Below are positions 45,401 through 52,630 of a DNA stretch of 60,000 nt, one piece after another. The notes beneath the pieces are model-generated. The model was not told the origin of the DNA, did not search any database, and worked only from the letters and a program-made list of their open reading frames with translations. This DNA is from Membranipora membranacea (lineage: Eukaryota > Bryozoa > Gymnolaemata > Cheilostomatida > Membraniporidae). The stretch covers positions 12,709,387 through 12,769,386 of the forward strand of contig OU612069.1 in the NCBI GenBank assembly GCA_914767715.1. Reading direction: 5' to 3'. The position numbers and the translations under genes were made by a program. The first letter of the stretch is position 1, and every line of letters starts with the position of its first letter.

Positions 45401-48400
45401 GAGAGGCATGTGCTTGCCTTTGCATTGAATGGGCGTTAGGAAGAGGAGTCAACTATGTATGAGAGGCCAAAGTGAAGATTGTGGAGTTGTGTCATTTAAT
45501 TTTAGGGAAGACATTCTCTTGATTGACTGAGCACATATAACCCTTTGTTGGTGCCGCAGACACCAAGGGTTTATGTACAGATGATAGATGAGAATGTAAA
45601 CTTGTCCTAGGAGAATACGATTCAGAGGTGTGGAAACCTACCGGAATAGACTGATGTGATTAGTCAGAAATTGTTTGTTTGGCTATAGTATGTGGGTATT
45701 AGATATGATGATTAGAGTTTGGCCCTTGATGTAAACTGGCCGATCGGTTTTGTCATACTGTGTGGTGATTCGGTTACAGTACCGCTGTTGAAGCAGGATG
45801 AGAATGAGTTGTACCTACACTTATGTATCTACAGATAATTTAGTCTTTGCCCCCCCCCCCCCTGTCAATGATAAAAGAGAAGCAGGATGAGTACCTGTAA
45901 TAAACGAGTCAAAAAAATTCACATTGGGTATAATGTGTATAATAAATTTCCTAAATTTTTACAACTTGTAGTAATTTTTGGGTGTAGGAGTACTAGTGAG
46001 GTCGCTGATAATGGGGTTGCTGGATGATCTGATGCATGCAAACCTGTAGAAAAATCCATATGCAGTTTGATAACCTTGTGAGCCTGTTGCCAACAATGAA
46101 AATCCTAGGAATATGCTCTGGTTCTGCACCACAGGGCAGTAAGCAGCCCCTAAACCCCAGTGGCTGCAAAAAAAGTGAATTAAATTTTGTTTATAATCTC
46201 ATAGAAAAGCGTAATTTTCTTTTTATTGAAGGCAAAAATGTTGTTTTTTTAGATGATCTTTCAATTGAAATGACTGTTTATGTATTAAGATTAAAGCAGA
46301 AAAATGATAGCTGCTTAAATTCTAGAAACAAATACTTTTCTACATCAAGATTTTCCAGCAATATATTTATTTTGAGGGTATTAACACTTGGCCAATCATA
46401 TTGGGTAAGCCTATTACTGAAACAAAATGGAGGAAGAGAGTTTGCAATTAAGATAATTAGATTTTTCTAATTTAATATTTTTTATGACATGCAAATTTAG
46501 AAGGAGTGCATCATTACGCATCAAATATCAAAATATAACTTTTGTGGTTTTTATGCTACTTTTAGGAACCAGGTCATTTAGGTAGTGGGTAGGTCTGTGA
46601 CTTTGCAGATAATATCACAACATAGCTGCGGTTTGTTTGCTCAAATGGGAGGATGCCGAGATTCAGCGGTTATGCTCACATTTGCGATGTTTGACTTTTG
46701 TTATTTGTTTTTCAACACAAAAATGAAAAACAAAATAAAATTAATTTTTGTTCTTTAGCAACAAAAGTCAAAATCAAAACCAGCTTGCTAGTTTCATAAT
46801 GCATAACTAAGAGCAAGAATAGATTTTCATTTGTTGACTTTCAATATCAAAAATGGAATATCAAAAGTCAAATCATTTTCCAAAATTTGTTTTTTGATAC
46901 CAAATTGAGATATGAAAATTCAATCATATCAATTTTTGCTTTTCTACATAATATATAGTAAATATATAGTAAAGATTTGACTGGTCTTTATCTTCTGCTT
47001 TTTTCTATCAGGATCAACATCAAAATTTATTTTTGGATTTTTCAGTCAGCCCTCCGGCGTCAGCCCTCCGGCGTCAGCCCTCCGGCGTCAGCCCTCCGGC
47101 GTCAGCCCTCCGGCGTCAGCCCTCCGGCGTCAGCCCTCCGGCGTCAGCCCTCCGGCGTCAGCCCTCCGGCGTCAGCCCTCCGGCGTCAGCCCTCCGGCGT
47201 CAGCCCTCCGGCGTCAGCCCTCCGGCGTCAGCCCTCCGGCGTCAGCCCTCCGGCGTCAGCCCTCCGGCGTCAGCCCACCTTAGTCAGCCCACCGGCGTCA
47301 GCTCTCCTGCGTCACCCCACCAGGGCAGAATATGCAACATATATGCAGCATATGCAACCTAATGGTAGGCACTCCACCGGAGATAGCTAACCAACTGCAG
47401 CGTGCTATTGGCAGCACACCAGCTACAGCCCACAAGATTGGGCCAACAAGCAGAAGCCCACCCACTGGAGGCAGCAAACTGAAACTTCATCGGCAGCACA
47501 TAAGCGGCAACACAACCATCAAAGGCATCAAGCTGAGCGTACAGTTGGCAGTACACAATCAGCAGCCCACCCACCATTTCCAGCAACCTGTGCACACAAC
47601 GCGGCACAACAGCAGCGGTAGCCCACATATGGCAGCACACCCACCAGTGGCAGCAAGCTTAACTTACAATGGGCATCAAACAGGAGGCAGCCGAAAGGCT
47701 GCAGCCCAACAGCAGCATACACTACCAAGCACCTGCACCAAATACCTCGGATCCTTACCCAAGCACTAACATACATACTTAACAACAGATGAAAATATGA
47801 AAATGGAAAATATGAAAGTCAATTTTGTGTTTTTGATTTTCAACACAAAAAATGAAAAACAAAATATGGAGTCCGGTTTTCATTTTTTGTTTTGTAGCAC
47901 CAAAAATCAAAAACAAAAAATAGCTTGCTCATTTCATTTTGCATTTACAAAAACAAAACATTTGAAAATAAGGTTTGTTTTATTTACGCATCTGCGCAAT
48001 AAAATGAAAAACAGGCGATACTAAGTATAAGGGGACTAAGTATCGTTTGATTTTCAATTTTGCGCACTGATTCTGTTCCAAACTAACAGTCCAAAATGTG
48101 CCCCAACAGGATCCAGTTCATAGACCCGTACTGATACCGGGAACAAAAAAACAAGCAACATCAAGGTTTCTCACGCGGTATCACAGGGTATCGAGACTAT
48201 AATTGGACGTGAGCTTTTTTATACGTTATACCAATGTGGGTGAATGTTTGAACTGCTGCAAATTTTTGAATGCTGAGCTAGCTGATTAGTGTTGTCTACA
48301 CAATGAGATCAGATCAACTGTTTCACCGACTACGTCTACTAACACCAACAACCAAATTGAAGAGCAGCGTCACCATGAGATCAAGTCTACCTTCATTTCA

Positions 48401-51400
48401 CCGACTTGGTCTACTTGCACTGTCAGCCAAGGGGTGAAGAGCTTTATCACCATGATGTCAGGGAGCCTTCTGTCAATTCAACGTCTTTGAAATTCACCAG
48501 ATGATTAGTCGCACTAATGCTGTAGCGGCTGTTCGTTTGTCTGTGATAGCACTGATCTGATTAACATGTAATACGTTCAGTTCAGTGTAGTTTAGGCAGC
48601 TTGTGAGATTAGCCTGGGTTCTGAAAGTATGCGATGGTCATCAGTGTAGTTGTCGTCCACTTGTCAGAGAAAGTTTTGCTACATCTGCACCCAAGTGACT
48701 TGACAGGATTTACTGAGTTTGAGATATGTTGTATGAACACGTAAAACTGCAATCAGATTACAGTTCAATTCATTTTGTGACGGCAGAAGTATATCAAGGT
48801 GAACAGAGATATTATAATCAAATCAGTTCCATTCTTAAGATATTAAATTGAAAAGATGACCTGAATAATTATTCTAAACTTACCTTTCAATCTGAGCCAC
48901 TCTTGTTGAGTACAAAAAAATTAATCCTTCGTGACAACATTGTTAAATAAATTTGACAATAATATATTTTTAACTTGGAACTCATCACACCCAAGCACTG
49001 CAAGAATAACTGTGCCCCCAGTGTGTGAGTGACAGTGTGTGGCTGCCTAAAATATGGTCAGGGTAATAAACAGCACAGCACACATACCAGATGAATTAAT
49101 ATGCAAATTAAATTGATAACTTTCCCAGGGGGTCAAAAACTAATGAAGTGCATCGCAAAAACAAGGTCACAACTCAACGCAGCTACACAGCTGGCCACAT
49201 TTATTTACATAGTAAACACTTTGTCTGTAGGGGCCCATATAATTCAAAATTATCAACAAACGCAAATTTATGATATTAAGCTCATGTTAACATTTTCTAA
49301 TAAACATTGCCACTTTTTTTAGTACCCATTCATGATTGATTTTGTCAGATAAGTTATTTACGAGGGCCGGGTAGAAGAAAGGAGCTCTCTTATGAATGAC
49401 AAGTTTACCGGAAATAAAGCCTGCTTCCCTAAAGCATTTAAAAAAAATCCGTCACTGTTTCAACAATTTCCTCAAAAAATTCAGAATAGAGCAGGCACTG
49501 ATCTGCTTGGTAGGATTTTAATTGAAACATTGATCCAAATTATAATAAAAATTATAATCATAAAATATTTATACATATATTCAAAATTCTTAAAATTGCT
49601 TGTTTTAGGTGTCACACCTCCCAGCAGTAAACTGACACCAGCTGCAGCAAAACAGACTACTAGCATCCCTCCACCTGCCAATGGACCACCCAGTAAACAA
49701 AACCATGCCAAGCATGACGTGACGTCATCACACAACAATCAAAACACTGACTATAAACCTGTCACTGAGCCGCCCACTACACTCGAGCTCATCAAGTATG
49801 AGAAAACACCATCATGGTGCATGGCTGTTAGCTGGAGAGAGGACGGTAATATTCTCTGCTCTACTTTGAGACATGGTGTACAGATAAGATCCGGTGATGA
49901 TCTGAGGCTGATAAAGGATATAAATATTACTGGCTCAGTCCGGTCAGCATACTCTGTAGGTGATAAACTCATCACTAAGGTGTATAACGATAATAAATAC
50001 AGCACATACATCGGTACAGAGAGTAATCCTCATCACACTCTACTACATCAGTATGATAGCGGCTACTACAGTCAGCTGTCTGTATCAGACAGTATAATAG
50101 CAGATAAAGACAGAGCTAATAGACAGCTGATGATCTACACAATCACAGGTAATCACCTGTATAACATTAACATTAGTGATATGTATAATTATAATTATGG
50201 AGTATACATTCTACCAGGTGGTCACAGTGTACTCTTGTCTGACTCCTGTGCAGGAGGAGATGTGAGGAAGTATAAGCTGCAGGCCGGTACTCATCAGCCT
50301 GTGTGGAGATGTACAGGTCTGAGGTATACTTATGGTATAACATCAGATCAGTCTGGTCTTATCTATGTGGTGTCCAGGGAAGAGAAGAAGATATACCAGA
50401 TCTCATCTACAGGTGATTATATTATTATCTCATTGTTAGGGTTGAGTATTGGTTACATACAGTGGTGATTATATAAACACATTACAATGATGAGCATTCC
50501 TCAGGCACAAATCTACTATCATGAAAATTACATGATTGATATATAGATACCAAGTATTTTCCTATCAAATTTAGGGATTTCGGATTATTGTTGCTTGATT
50601 TTGGCTCAATTGATCCTGTTTGGTAAAGATAATTTCTAGCCTTAAGTTTTCTAGCATGATTTAACTTGGTGTATGTTAGCGTTTGTAAGGTTATTCTGTA
50701 TCAAATAACATTTAGTTTTGGTATATTGGGGAAAAGTTATAATTGTTAGAAATAATATTAGAAAAATAAATAATGACCTCAAACCTTTCATGTCAGTTAA
50801 ATTTCCTGTCAAAAACTGACAATTCACCCTGACACGGTCCTGGGAAATTTTGGCAGCTTTTGGCTAAATAGCAACCATTTTTAGTGTAATGATTGGGGGC
50901 TAATATTTAGTGCCTGATACGCAGCCAGCGTTGGAATGTTTCATGTCAGTTAATTTTCCTGTCAAAAACTGACAATTCTCCCTGACACGGTCCTGGGAAA
51001 TTTTGGCAGCTTTTCCTAAATAGCATCCTTTTTTAGTATAATGATTATGAGCTGATATTTAGTGCCTGATATACAGCCAGTGTTGGAATGATTAGGATAG
51101 AATTTCAAGCGATTTCAAGTCGGTTAAATTTCCTGTCAAAAACTGACAATTTTGCCTTATTGTTATTCTTATTCAGTTTCTAGCCCAGTTTTGTGTTTTG
51201 TTAAAAAAAACTCTCAACAAACTTTTGTGATAGCATAAATATAGCTTTTACTACCTGTACTTTTTTATTCTATTTTCCACACAATAGGGGAGATGATAGG
51301 AGAACTCACTCACACATCACTCGTGGATGTCGGTGGACAGTATGGCTGCCTGTATAGTGTGAGTATAAGAGGTGAGAAAATGGTGGTGTGTGGAGATAGT

Positions 51401-51427
51401 GGAGCTGCTCTCTTCACACTCAAGTAG
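30130..51427 (+). CDS. B-box-like / coiled-coil / beta-propeller protein, five exons (TRIM-like)
   Basis: Five exons (30130-30434, 34039-34177, 36539-36779, 49609-50412, 51288-51427) join in compatible phases (2, 0, 1, 1) to a 1629-base frame: 542 residues and TAG. Layout: acidic N-terminus 1-75; Cys/His cluster 79-115 with C92-x2-C95-x4-C100-x2-C103, C109 and H115, resembling a B-box; probable coiled coil about 120-215; Pro/Ser/Thr/Gln-rich linker about 229-275; Trp/Tyr/Gly-patterned repeats about 280-542 resembling a WD/NHL-type beta-propeller. Such proteins often act as E3-ligase-like or RNA- or protein-binding scaffolds, but no RING is encoded, so ligase activity is not claimed. The third intron (12.8 kb) carries several transposons. 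The ATG at 30130 lies two bases after a pyrimidine-tract acceptor, implying an untranslated upstream exon not located here. An ATG at 30091 is in frame but lies in that probable intron end. Confidence 0.72.
30835..31020 (+). mobile_element. tRNA-like SINE, plus strand
   Basis: Opposite-strand relative of the copy at 22005-22155. It shares GGAATCCCAGTCACTATTCATGCTGAT, GGAGGTTAGCTCTTCATA and TAGTTTGCCCACCC. Box B is weak (TTTGGAATCCCAG). Confidence 0.5.
31641..33930. mobile_element. Composite element with about 250-base inverted arms
   Basis: CCATAACCATAGAGTTATTA... (31641-31890) is the near complement of 33660-33930. The left side carries a second, tandem copy of the arm interior (about 31880-32045). 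Further inside are two copies of an about 210-base unit (AATTAC(A/C)(G/T)GGCTAGC(T/C)GGTT near 32131 and 32341), a poly-G run (33111-33124) and a frame of 103 codons with a short repeated piece (IFASPTIFASPTIFA). No transposase recognised. Confidence 0.6.
34039..34177 (+). CDS. Exon B of the B-box/propeller gene (second half of zinc cluster)
   Basis: 139 bases between ATTCACAG and CAACAG|GTGAGC. Completes Gln102, then C103-SKVAG-C109-TNAET-H115, then begins the helical region ending ENKLRALVQQ. Intron phases are 2 at its start and 0 at its end. Confidence 0.7.
34427..34702. mobile_element. Foldback element (AGACTACCCAAAG ends)
   Basis: AGACTACCCAAAG at the left and CTTTGGGTAGTCT at the right are perfect complements. 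Inner arms ATGCTCTACTTGGCATGA and TCATGCCAAGTAGAGCAT also pair. TTAA precedes the left end; TTAC follows the right, perhaps a mutated target copy. No coding capacity. Confidence 0.7.
34703..36538. other. Rest of intron 2, no gene recognised
   Basis: AT-rich. A patch with repeated GGATCGGATATCCGATCGG-like palindromes (34918-34995) follows TAGGGATGGAACGGATC and may be the end of a degraded hAT-type element, which I could not confirm. A 67-codon frame at 36013-36216 has no domain. Confidence 0.35.
36539..36779 (+). CDS. Exon C of the B-box/propeller gene (coiled coil)
   Basis: 241 bases between TTTCATAG and AAAAAAG|GTATGC, phase 0 in and 1 out. Encodes residues 149-228, rich in Lys, Glu, Leu and Ala with heptad-like spacing (LRKKVKKELARLASVSENLL), then SKLSKPQFLRVVKESINKK. 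Supports the RBCC-like order: zinc cluster followed by coiled coil. Confidence 0.7.
37345..37640 (-). repeat. Dispersed repeat, copy 1 (second copy at 48685-49020)
   Basis: Both share CACC(T/C)(G/A)AGTGACTTGA(T/C)AGGAT, AGATATTATA/AGATATCATA and GCACTGC(A/T)(A/T)GAATAACT, plus strand, over about 300 bases. Both lie in intron 3, on either side of the Ty3/gypsy insertion. Confidence 0.55.
37528..37779 (-). pseudogene. Unidentified minus-strand frame overlapping the dispersed repeat
   Basis: 83 codons opening MTMVKKHEDQFCVGMRKK. The segment LALELFKQCL has a diverged counterpart in the 48.7-49.0 kb copy (AQLFLQCL), so a protein-coding ancestor is possible. No known domain; the frame lies within an intron of the opposite-strand gene. 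Confidence 0.2.
37914..38125 (-). pseudogene. BEL/Pao retrotransposon pol fragment
   Basis: Minus-strand frame containing KSPTKGEVLSTVASLFDSLG followed by KGKLLLKQLC. This is the characteristic block after the reverse transcriptase in BEL/Pao polyproteins (usual form: ...TKR.VLS..S.LFDPLG...). Only about 70 codons remain. No LTR or other pol domain is visible next to it, so it is a truncated relic. Confidence 0.65.
38402..38649 (-). repeat. 3' LTR of the Ty3/gypsy element
   Basis: 248 bases, plus-strand TG...CA ends (TGTTTATTTTGTG...GACACAACA). Contains an internal tandem piece (TGTATATCAAC, TGTACATCAAC twice). Compared with the other LTR I count about seven differences, roughly 97% identity, pointing to a fairly recent insertion. 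Confidence 0.9.
38650..38663 (-). promoter_or_regulatory. Polypurine tract
   Basis: On the minus strand GAGGAAAAGAGGGA directly precedes the 3' LTR, the usual place for second-strand priming in LTR retroelements. Confidence 0.7.
38664..39021 (-). other. Untranslated 3' region of the Ty3/gypsy element
   Basis: Between the end of the integrase frame and the polypurine tract. A 71-codon frame at 38807-39022 has no domain and no env-like features. Confidence 0.5.
39022..39708 (-). CDS. C-terminal part of integrase, separated by an in-frame TAG
   Basis: Same frame as the upstream gag-pol; the stop at 39709-39711 is the only break. The codons right after it give WPQGNGLVE, a conserved integrase-core block, so the stop is a point nonsense mutation inside the catalytic core and not a natural gene end. 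Further on come the YRNTPHPATGKSPAELLFGR block and a basic C-terminal region ending at 39022. The first ATG after the stop is at 39675. The glutamate of the D,D-35-E triad lies downstream of the stop (LVE). Confidence 0.85.
   Translation of the reverse strand, partial: WPQGNGLVESSMKSIKKRLQIAVTTGKDWGSELHKYLFSYRNTPHPATGKSPAELLFGRKLRTKLPMYDNDSKLDDIQVRQHDAEYKAKVKEYTDRKRKAANSSISIGDEVLLIRDQTSQKTDTRYYNDIYVVVNKNGSQVTVRSSDGRKYVRNSSHLRPYKRTHEIIHSSFVDAGIVGTTEEEKRENSVRRSPRHKNTPDRYTNYLSSLKDYYDFCYTYYPGTQPNT
39709..43191 (-). CDS. Ty3/gypsy gag-pol polyprotein (1160 codons before the nonsense stop)
   Basis: Single fused gag-pol frame. Gag region about 1-250; two zinc knuckles about 262-300 (CYRCGSSKHSGSDTNC, then CNKCSKIGHFAIAC); aspartic protease LVDSGSQSN about 350; reverse transcriptase about 480-690 with KLDMKEGF and a catalytic LADD where F/YxDD is usual, about 648; RNase H about 795-900 (VADASPFGAVL, SRYHQTERETL, VTDHEPL); integrase zinc finger H-x3-H...C-x2-C about 1017-1050 and core aspartates in VDHFGPF and KSDSGPAF. 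The frame ends in TAG after HSRGTP. No frameshift is needed between gag and pol. Confidence 0.92.
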   Translation of the reverse strand: MSLDIGRPGNFEVEGEASVVATAWLAWIEEFDCYADCNGLFNPSGTSAKETSLRRQRQALLLFCGGPRVREVLKNHNDSIEEVTEKCQPDDYDGTIQVLNAHFLVKPNKRFMRHVFRQMRQTAGETIAQYVGRLRKGSVGCEYVDVNDSIVDQIVSGCYYDALRKKFLEAGASLDLAKLMSISASHDAVEMQNREMRNGQKPGASAHAKSNAHEFPNATGGVNRLGSFVRHGNSGGKPKPRYEDSNGGKSYRGTSNRKSAESCYRCGSSKHSGSDTNCPAKDKQCNKCSKIGHFAIACRSVEPKKKVHSILSAGSQNADQGQAAFQCKAIRPKLNLDKLEIRVGNIPLDVLVDSGSQSNVISKDTFDLLVSRGLRAKVEPTDLELFPYTADKPLDLFGCFNAELEAGNQRATAEIIIINDRDQTSLLSNDTSHALKLIKIGYNVGVNSLDSNTSNVSNYGSLLDNYKNLFSGVGKFKGPDIKIGIDPNVAPVCQPYNRVPFALRSKVEAKLEQLVKSDIIEVVAKPTQWISPLISVPKANGDIRLCVDMRRANQAIIRERHPMPTVDDLLQDMNGSKVFSKLDMKEGFTQFALHPDSRDITTFSCHIGLYRYKRLFYGCSMAPEKFYAEIHRLIQGIPGVANLADDIIIHGSDRAEHDARLIQVLDRLKSAGLTLNRQKCTFGVDELEFVGHKLSAKGIDPMAGKVDAIVNAKEPTCIEELRSFLGLANYCSKFIPDLSTKTEPLRRLKKQPADGKQKGVKEKFVLNQEQIVAFEKVKKSLASSETLGYFDLKYPTKVVADASPFGAVLIQDQEDGSRVISYASRSLSDVESRYHQTERETLSLVWACERFKPYLIGNKFDLVTDHEPLKVIYGPRSKPCARIERWVLRLMPYDYTVVYWPGSKNVADPLSRLSASKVCDLSLANKAEAYGRFVALNSVPRAMTAKEIEKISLDDEELSIVRKCINSNNFDVRGISKSYKLISGELCVIGNLVLRGSRIVIPSQLRPHVLNLAHTGHLGVVGTKRNLRTKVWWPNIDSDVDKHITACHECQLVGKPSSPEPMLSSDLPTAPWKEVAVDHFGPFGHSSQYLLVVIDYYSRYFECIPVKSTSAATTLKALDEVFQTHGIPQYLKSDSGPAFISEDFRKFCENLAIKHSRGTP
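43430..43448 (-). promoter_or_regulatory. Primer-binding region
   Basis: Directly inside the 5' LTR on the minus strand the sequence reads TTGGCGACGAGGATAAAA. TGG one base from the LTR is the usual start of a tRNA primer-binding site. The particular tRNA was not identified. Confidence 0.6.
43449..43695 (-). repeat. 5' LTR of the Ty3/gypsy element
   Basis: 247 bases, near-identical to 38402-38649. Differences include ATTGTGGAGC for ATTGTTGGAGC and GTAACC for GTGACC. Followed by the target copy GAGGC. Confidence 0.9.
44089..44266 (-). CDS. Possible minus-strand exon of unknown function
   Basis: The ATG at 44266 (in-frame stop shortly upstream) opens 59 codons, MSNGYAKEWIEYHIM...REMLRHGKRLMVLKAKFSK, ending at a consensus donor AAAAA|GTAAGTTC. 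Composition is charged and helical and looks more protein-like than nearby frames. No partner exon was found downstream on the minus strand. It lies inside intron 3 of the opposite-strand gene, so it may be a nested gene, a relic, or chance. Confidence 0.3.
44801..45278. mobile_element. piggyBac-like MITE, 478 bp, TTAA target
   Basis: Ends CCCATAGAC...GTCTATGGG lie directly between TTAA at 44797-44800 and 45279-45282. Inverted arms extend through ATAAACCTAGACAGGACAC and further to CATTGGAAGGTGTAGAA. CCC at the tip and TTAA targets are hallmarks of piggyBac. It has no transposase, so it is non-autonomous. Relatives lie at 21531-22005 and 17992-18023. Confidence 0.82.
45285..46680. other. Intron 3 DNA, no gene recognised
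   Basis: One C tract near 45850-45862. A frame of 144 codons (46036-46470) is Phe/Ile/Asn-rich with no domain, and lies in AT-rich DNA. Confidence 0.35.
47045..47324 (+). repeat. 14-bp minisatellite, 16 perfect plus 4 degenerate units
   Basis: GTCAGCCCTCCGGC is repeated 16 times without change to 47268, then four variant units. It is strikingly GC-rich in an AT-rich setting. As 14 is not a multiple of three, each frame cycles through the same 14-residue pattern (SALRRQPSGVSPPA), which explains several overlapping long frames that are not genes. Confidence 0.9.
47385..47770 (+). repeat. Imperfect CAGC/GGCAGCACA-rich stretch
   Basis: Recurrent GGCAGCACA, GCAGCCCAC and GGCAGCAA at irregular intervals, probably a decayed tandem array. 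Frames on both strands remain open because of the base bias. Confidence 0.5.
48300..48470 (+). repeat. Two-copy tandem repeat, about 85 bp
   Basis: TTTCACCGACT(A/T)(C/G)GTCTACT...GAAGAGC...CACCATGA occurs twice in tandem. No coding sense. Confidence 0.5.
48685..49020 (-). repeat. Dispersed repeat, copy 2
   Basis: Partner of 37345-37640. This copy has a cleaner minus-strand donor (GATTGAAAG|GTAAGTTTAG near 48885), which may be a leftover exon boundary. Confidence 0.5.
49609..50412 (+). CDS. Exon D of the B-box/propeller gene (linker and most of the propeller)
   Basis: Preceded by TTGCTTGTTTTAG and ending TCTACAG|GTGATT (phase 1 in and out). The linker PPSSKLTPAAAKQTTSIPPPANG... leads into repeats with recurring SWCMAVSWREDGNIL-type strands, VRSAYSVGDKL and YTYGITSDQSGLIYVV. 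The frame runs open 5' into the intron and 3' past the donor, so the splice sites, not stops, define the exon. Confidence 0.75.
50413..51287 (+). repeat. Intron 4 with about 154-bp tandem repeat
   Basis: TGTCAGTTAAATTTCCTGTCAAAAACTGACA plus ACGGTCCTGGGAAATTTTGGCAGC starts near 50791 and again near 50945; a shorter third piece starts near 51118. TGTCAGTT and AACTGACA are complementary, giving each copy a small hairpin. Confidence 0.7.
51288..51427 (+). CDS. Exon E of the B-box/propeller gene (last blade and stop)
   Basis: After CACACAATAG, the phase-1 join gives G-EMIGELTHTSLVDVGG...SIRGEKMVVCGDSGAALFTLK and TAG at 51425-51427. It ends on a beta-strand pattern, as expected when the final strand closes a propeller. 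Confidence 0.75.
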
Positions 51428-51839
51428 AGGTTTGTGTCATAGAATTATTATTCATAGTCATGTATGATGCCTGTATTATCTGCAGAATACCACATATGTA
51501 TAAAGTAATGAGTTACGCAAATCATGCCTTCATATATTATCATATTTTATTTGAACAGAATGTGTCCGCTAAACATGGTACCAAAATAACTTTTTTGTTG
51601 CATGTAAACATTTTCTATATTTTTTAGGATTCATACTGGAGTGGGAAAACCCGGTGTAGAGATATACAGCTGTTATCGCTTGAATTGATAAGCTGTGTTT
51701 AGACGGATGGACTTAATCAATATGTGTTTACCATATTTGTTAGCACACAATATAGGCTGTAGTTTTATACAAAGAATCATCTGACACTTGTTCCTTCTGA
51801 GCTCATATACTTTCTATATTTACTCAGTTGTTTGTGCAT

Positions 51840-52620
51840 GATTTCCTGATTTTATTTCTGATTTTATTACTGATTTTATTTCCGATTTTATTGCTCGCTT
51901 TGTTTCATATATATATATATATATATATATATTCATATAATATGCTTAGTTTCATTTAACTTTTTTTAATTAAAATAACTGAAATTCCCAAAAAGATGTT
52001 ATACAAATATCCAATAGTGTCCTAAAGTTAGTAATTTGTTGTTTATACTTGCATAGAACTATGCTGGGGTAAATGTTTTGAAGTTCAAAATGCATGATTT
52101 CATATTAGTGATGTTTACTTTTGAACCTTATAACTTTGCCTAACCCAAAAAAGTTTTGTGATGATAAAGGAATCCAGTCTGGTTTCTGTATTTATTTATG
52201 CTGTACCCACTTGTAGATTTGAAGCGTAACTTGATAATTTTGCTTTACTTTTACTTGCTAGATATTTATGTGTTTCATACCAATCCGCAGGTCTTCGTTT
52301 AACGTAATTGTCTGTTTAATTTCTGCAGCACTATTCTGTGCATAAGAGACTGTAAGTTTGGTTTTAATATAAAGTTTTTTTTTAAATATGCATGTTTTAA
52401 TCACGAATGGGTTTGAATAAAAGATTGACCAAAACGCAATTGCTTTACACAACTTTTGTTCAGAACCTTCTGTTATGTATATTATGTACCACTCACCAGT
52501 GATGAATGGTATTATATATGGTCACGAGTGATGAACATAAAAATAATGAGGACAAGTAATGAAAATAAAGTTTGGTAAAAGGCTGGTTGTATGCAGGTCA
52601 ATTTGGTATTTTCTCTCATT
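51840..52620 (+). repeat. 3' flank of the propeller gene, copy 1 of a duplication
   Basis: Starts with TTTTATTTCTGATTTTATTAC-type 12-base repeats (51840-51900) and an (AT)n run (about 51908-51932), then unique sequence. It shares order and many segments with 57055-57870, for example CTTGCTAGATAT(T/C)TAT(G/T)TGTT and TTTGAATAAAAGATTGAC(C/A)AAAACGCA. May include the gene's 3' UTR. Confidence 0.65.
52416..52421 (+). promoter_or_regulatory. Candidate polyadenylation signal AATAAA
   Basis: AATAAA about 1 kb after the stop, within a stretch conserved between the two 3'-flank copies (AATAAAAGATTGAC in both). Conservation across the duplication makes it a better candidate than other AT-rich matches. 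Confidence 0.35.
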
Positions 52621-52630
52621 GGAATGTACT

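Larger units (their letters stand above)
46685..47945 (+). repeat. Composite: minisatellite between about 120-base direct repeats
   Basis: 46688-46800 and 47817-47946 share TTTTCAACACAAAAA(A)TGAAAAACAAAATA, the TTTTTGTT(T)TxTAGCA(A/C)CA block and TAGCTTGCT(A/C)(A/G)TTTCAT, in the same orientation. Between them lie AT-rich sequence, the 14-base minisatellite and a CAGC-rich stretch. LTR-like in layout but without TG/CA ends, priming sites or coding sequence. Confidence 0.55.

Noticed and set aside
46036-46470. 144-codon gene in intron 3
   Set aside because: AT-rich composition, no recognised domain, no splice sites or homology within the window.
46977-47769. Repeat proteins of about 110-145 residues (SALRRQPSGVSPPA repeats)
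   Set aside because: A 14-base unit gives the same peptide in every frame. No splice or start context, and the frames overlap each other.
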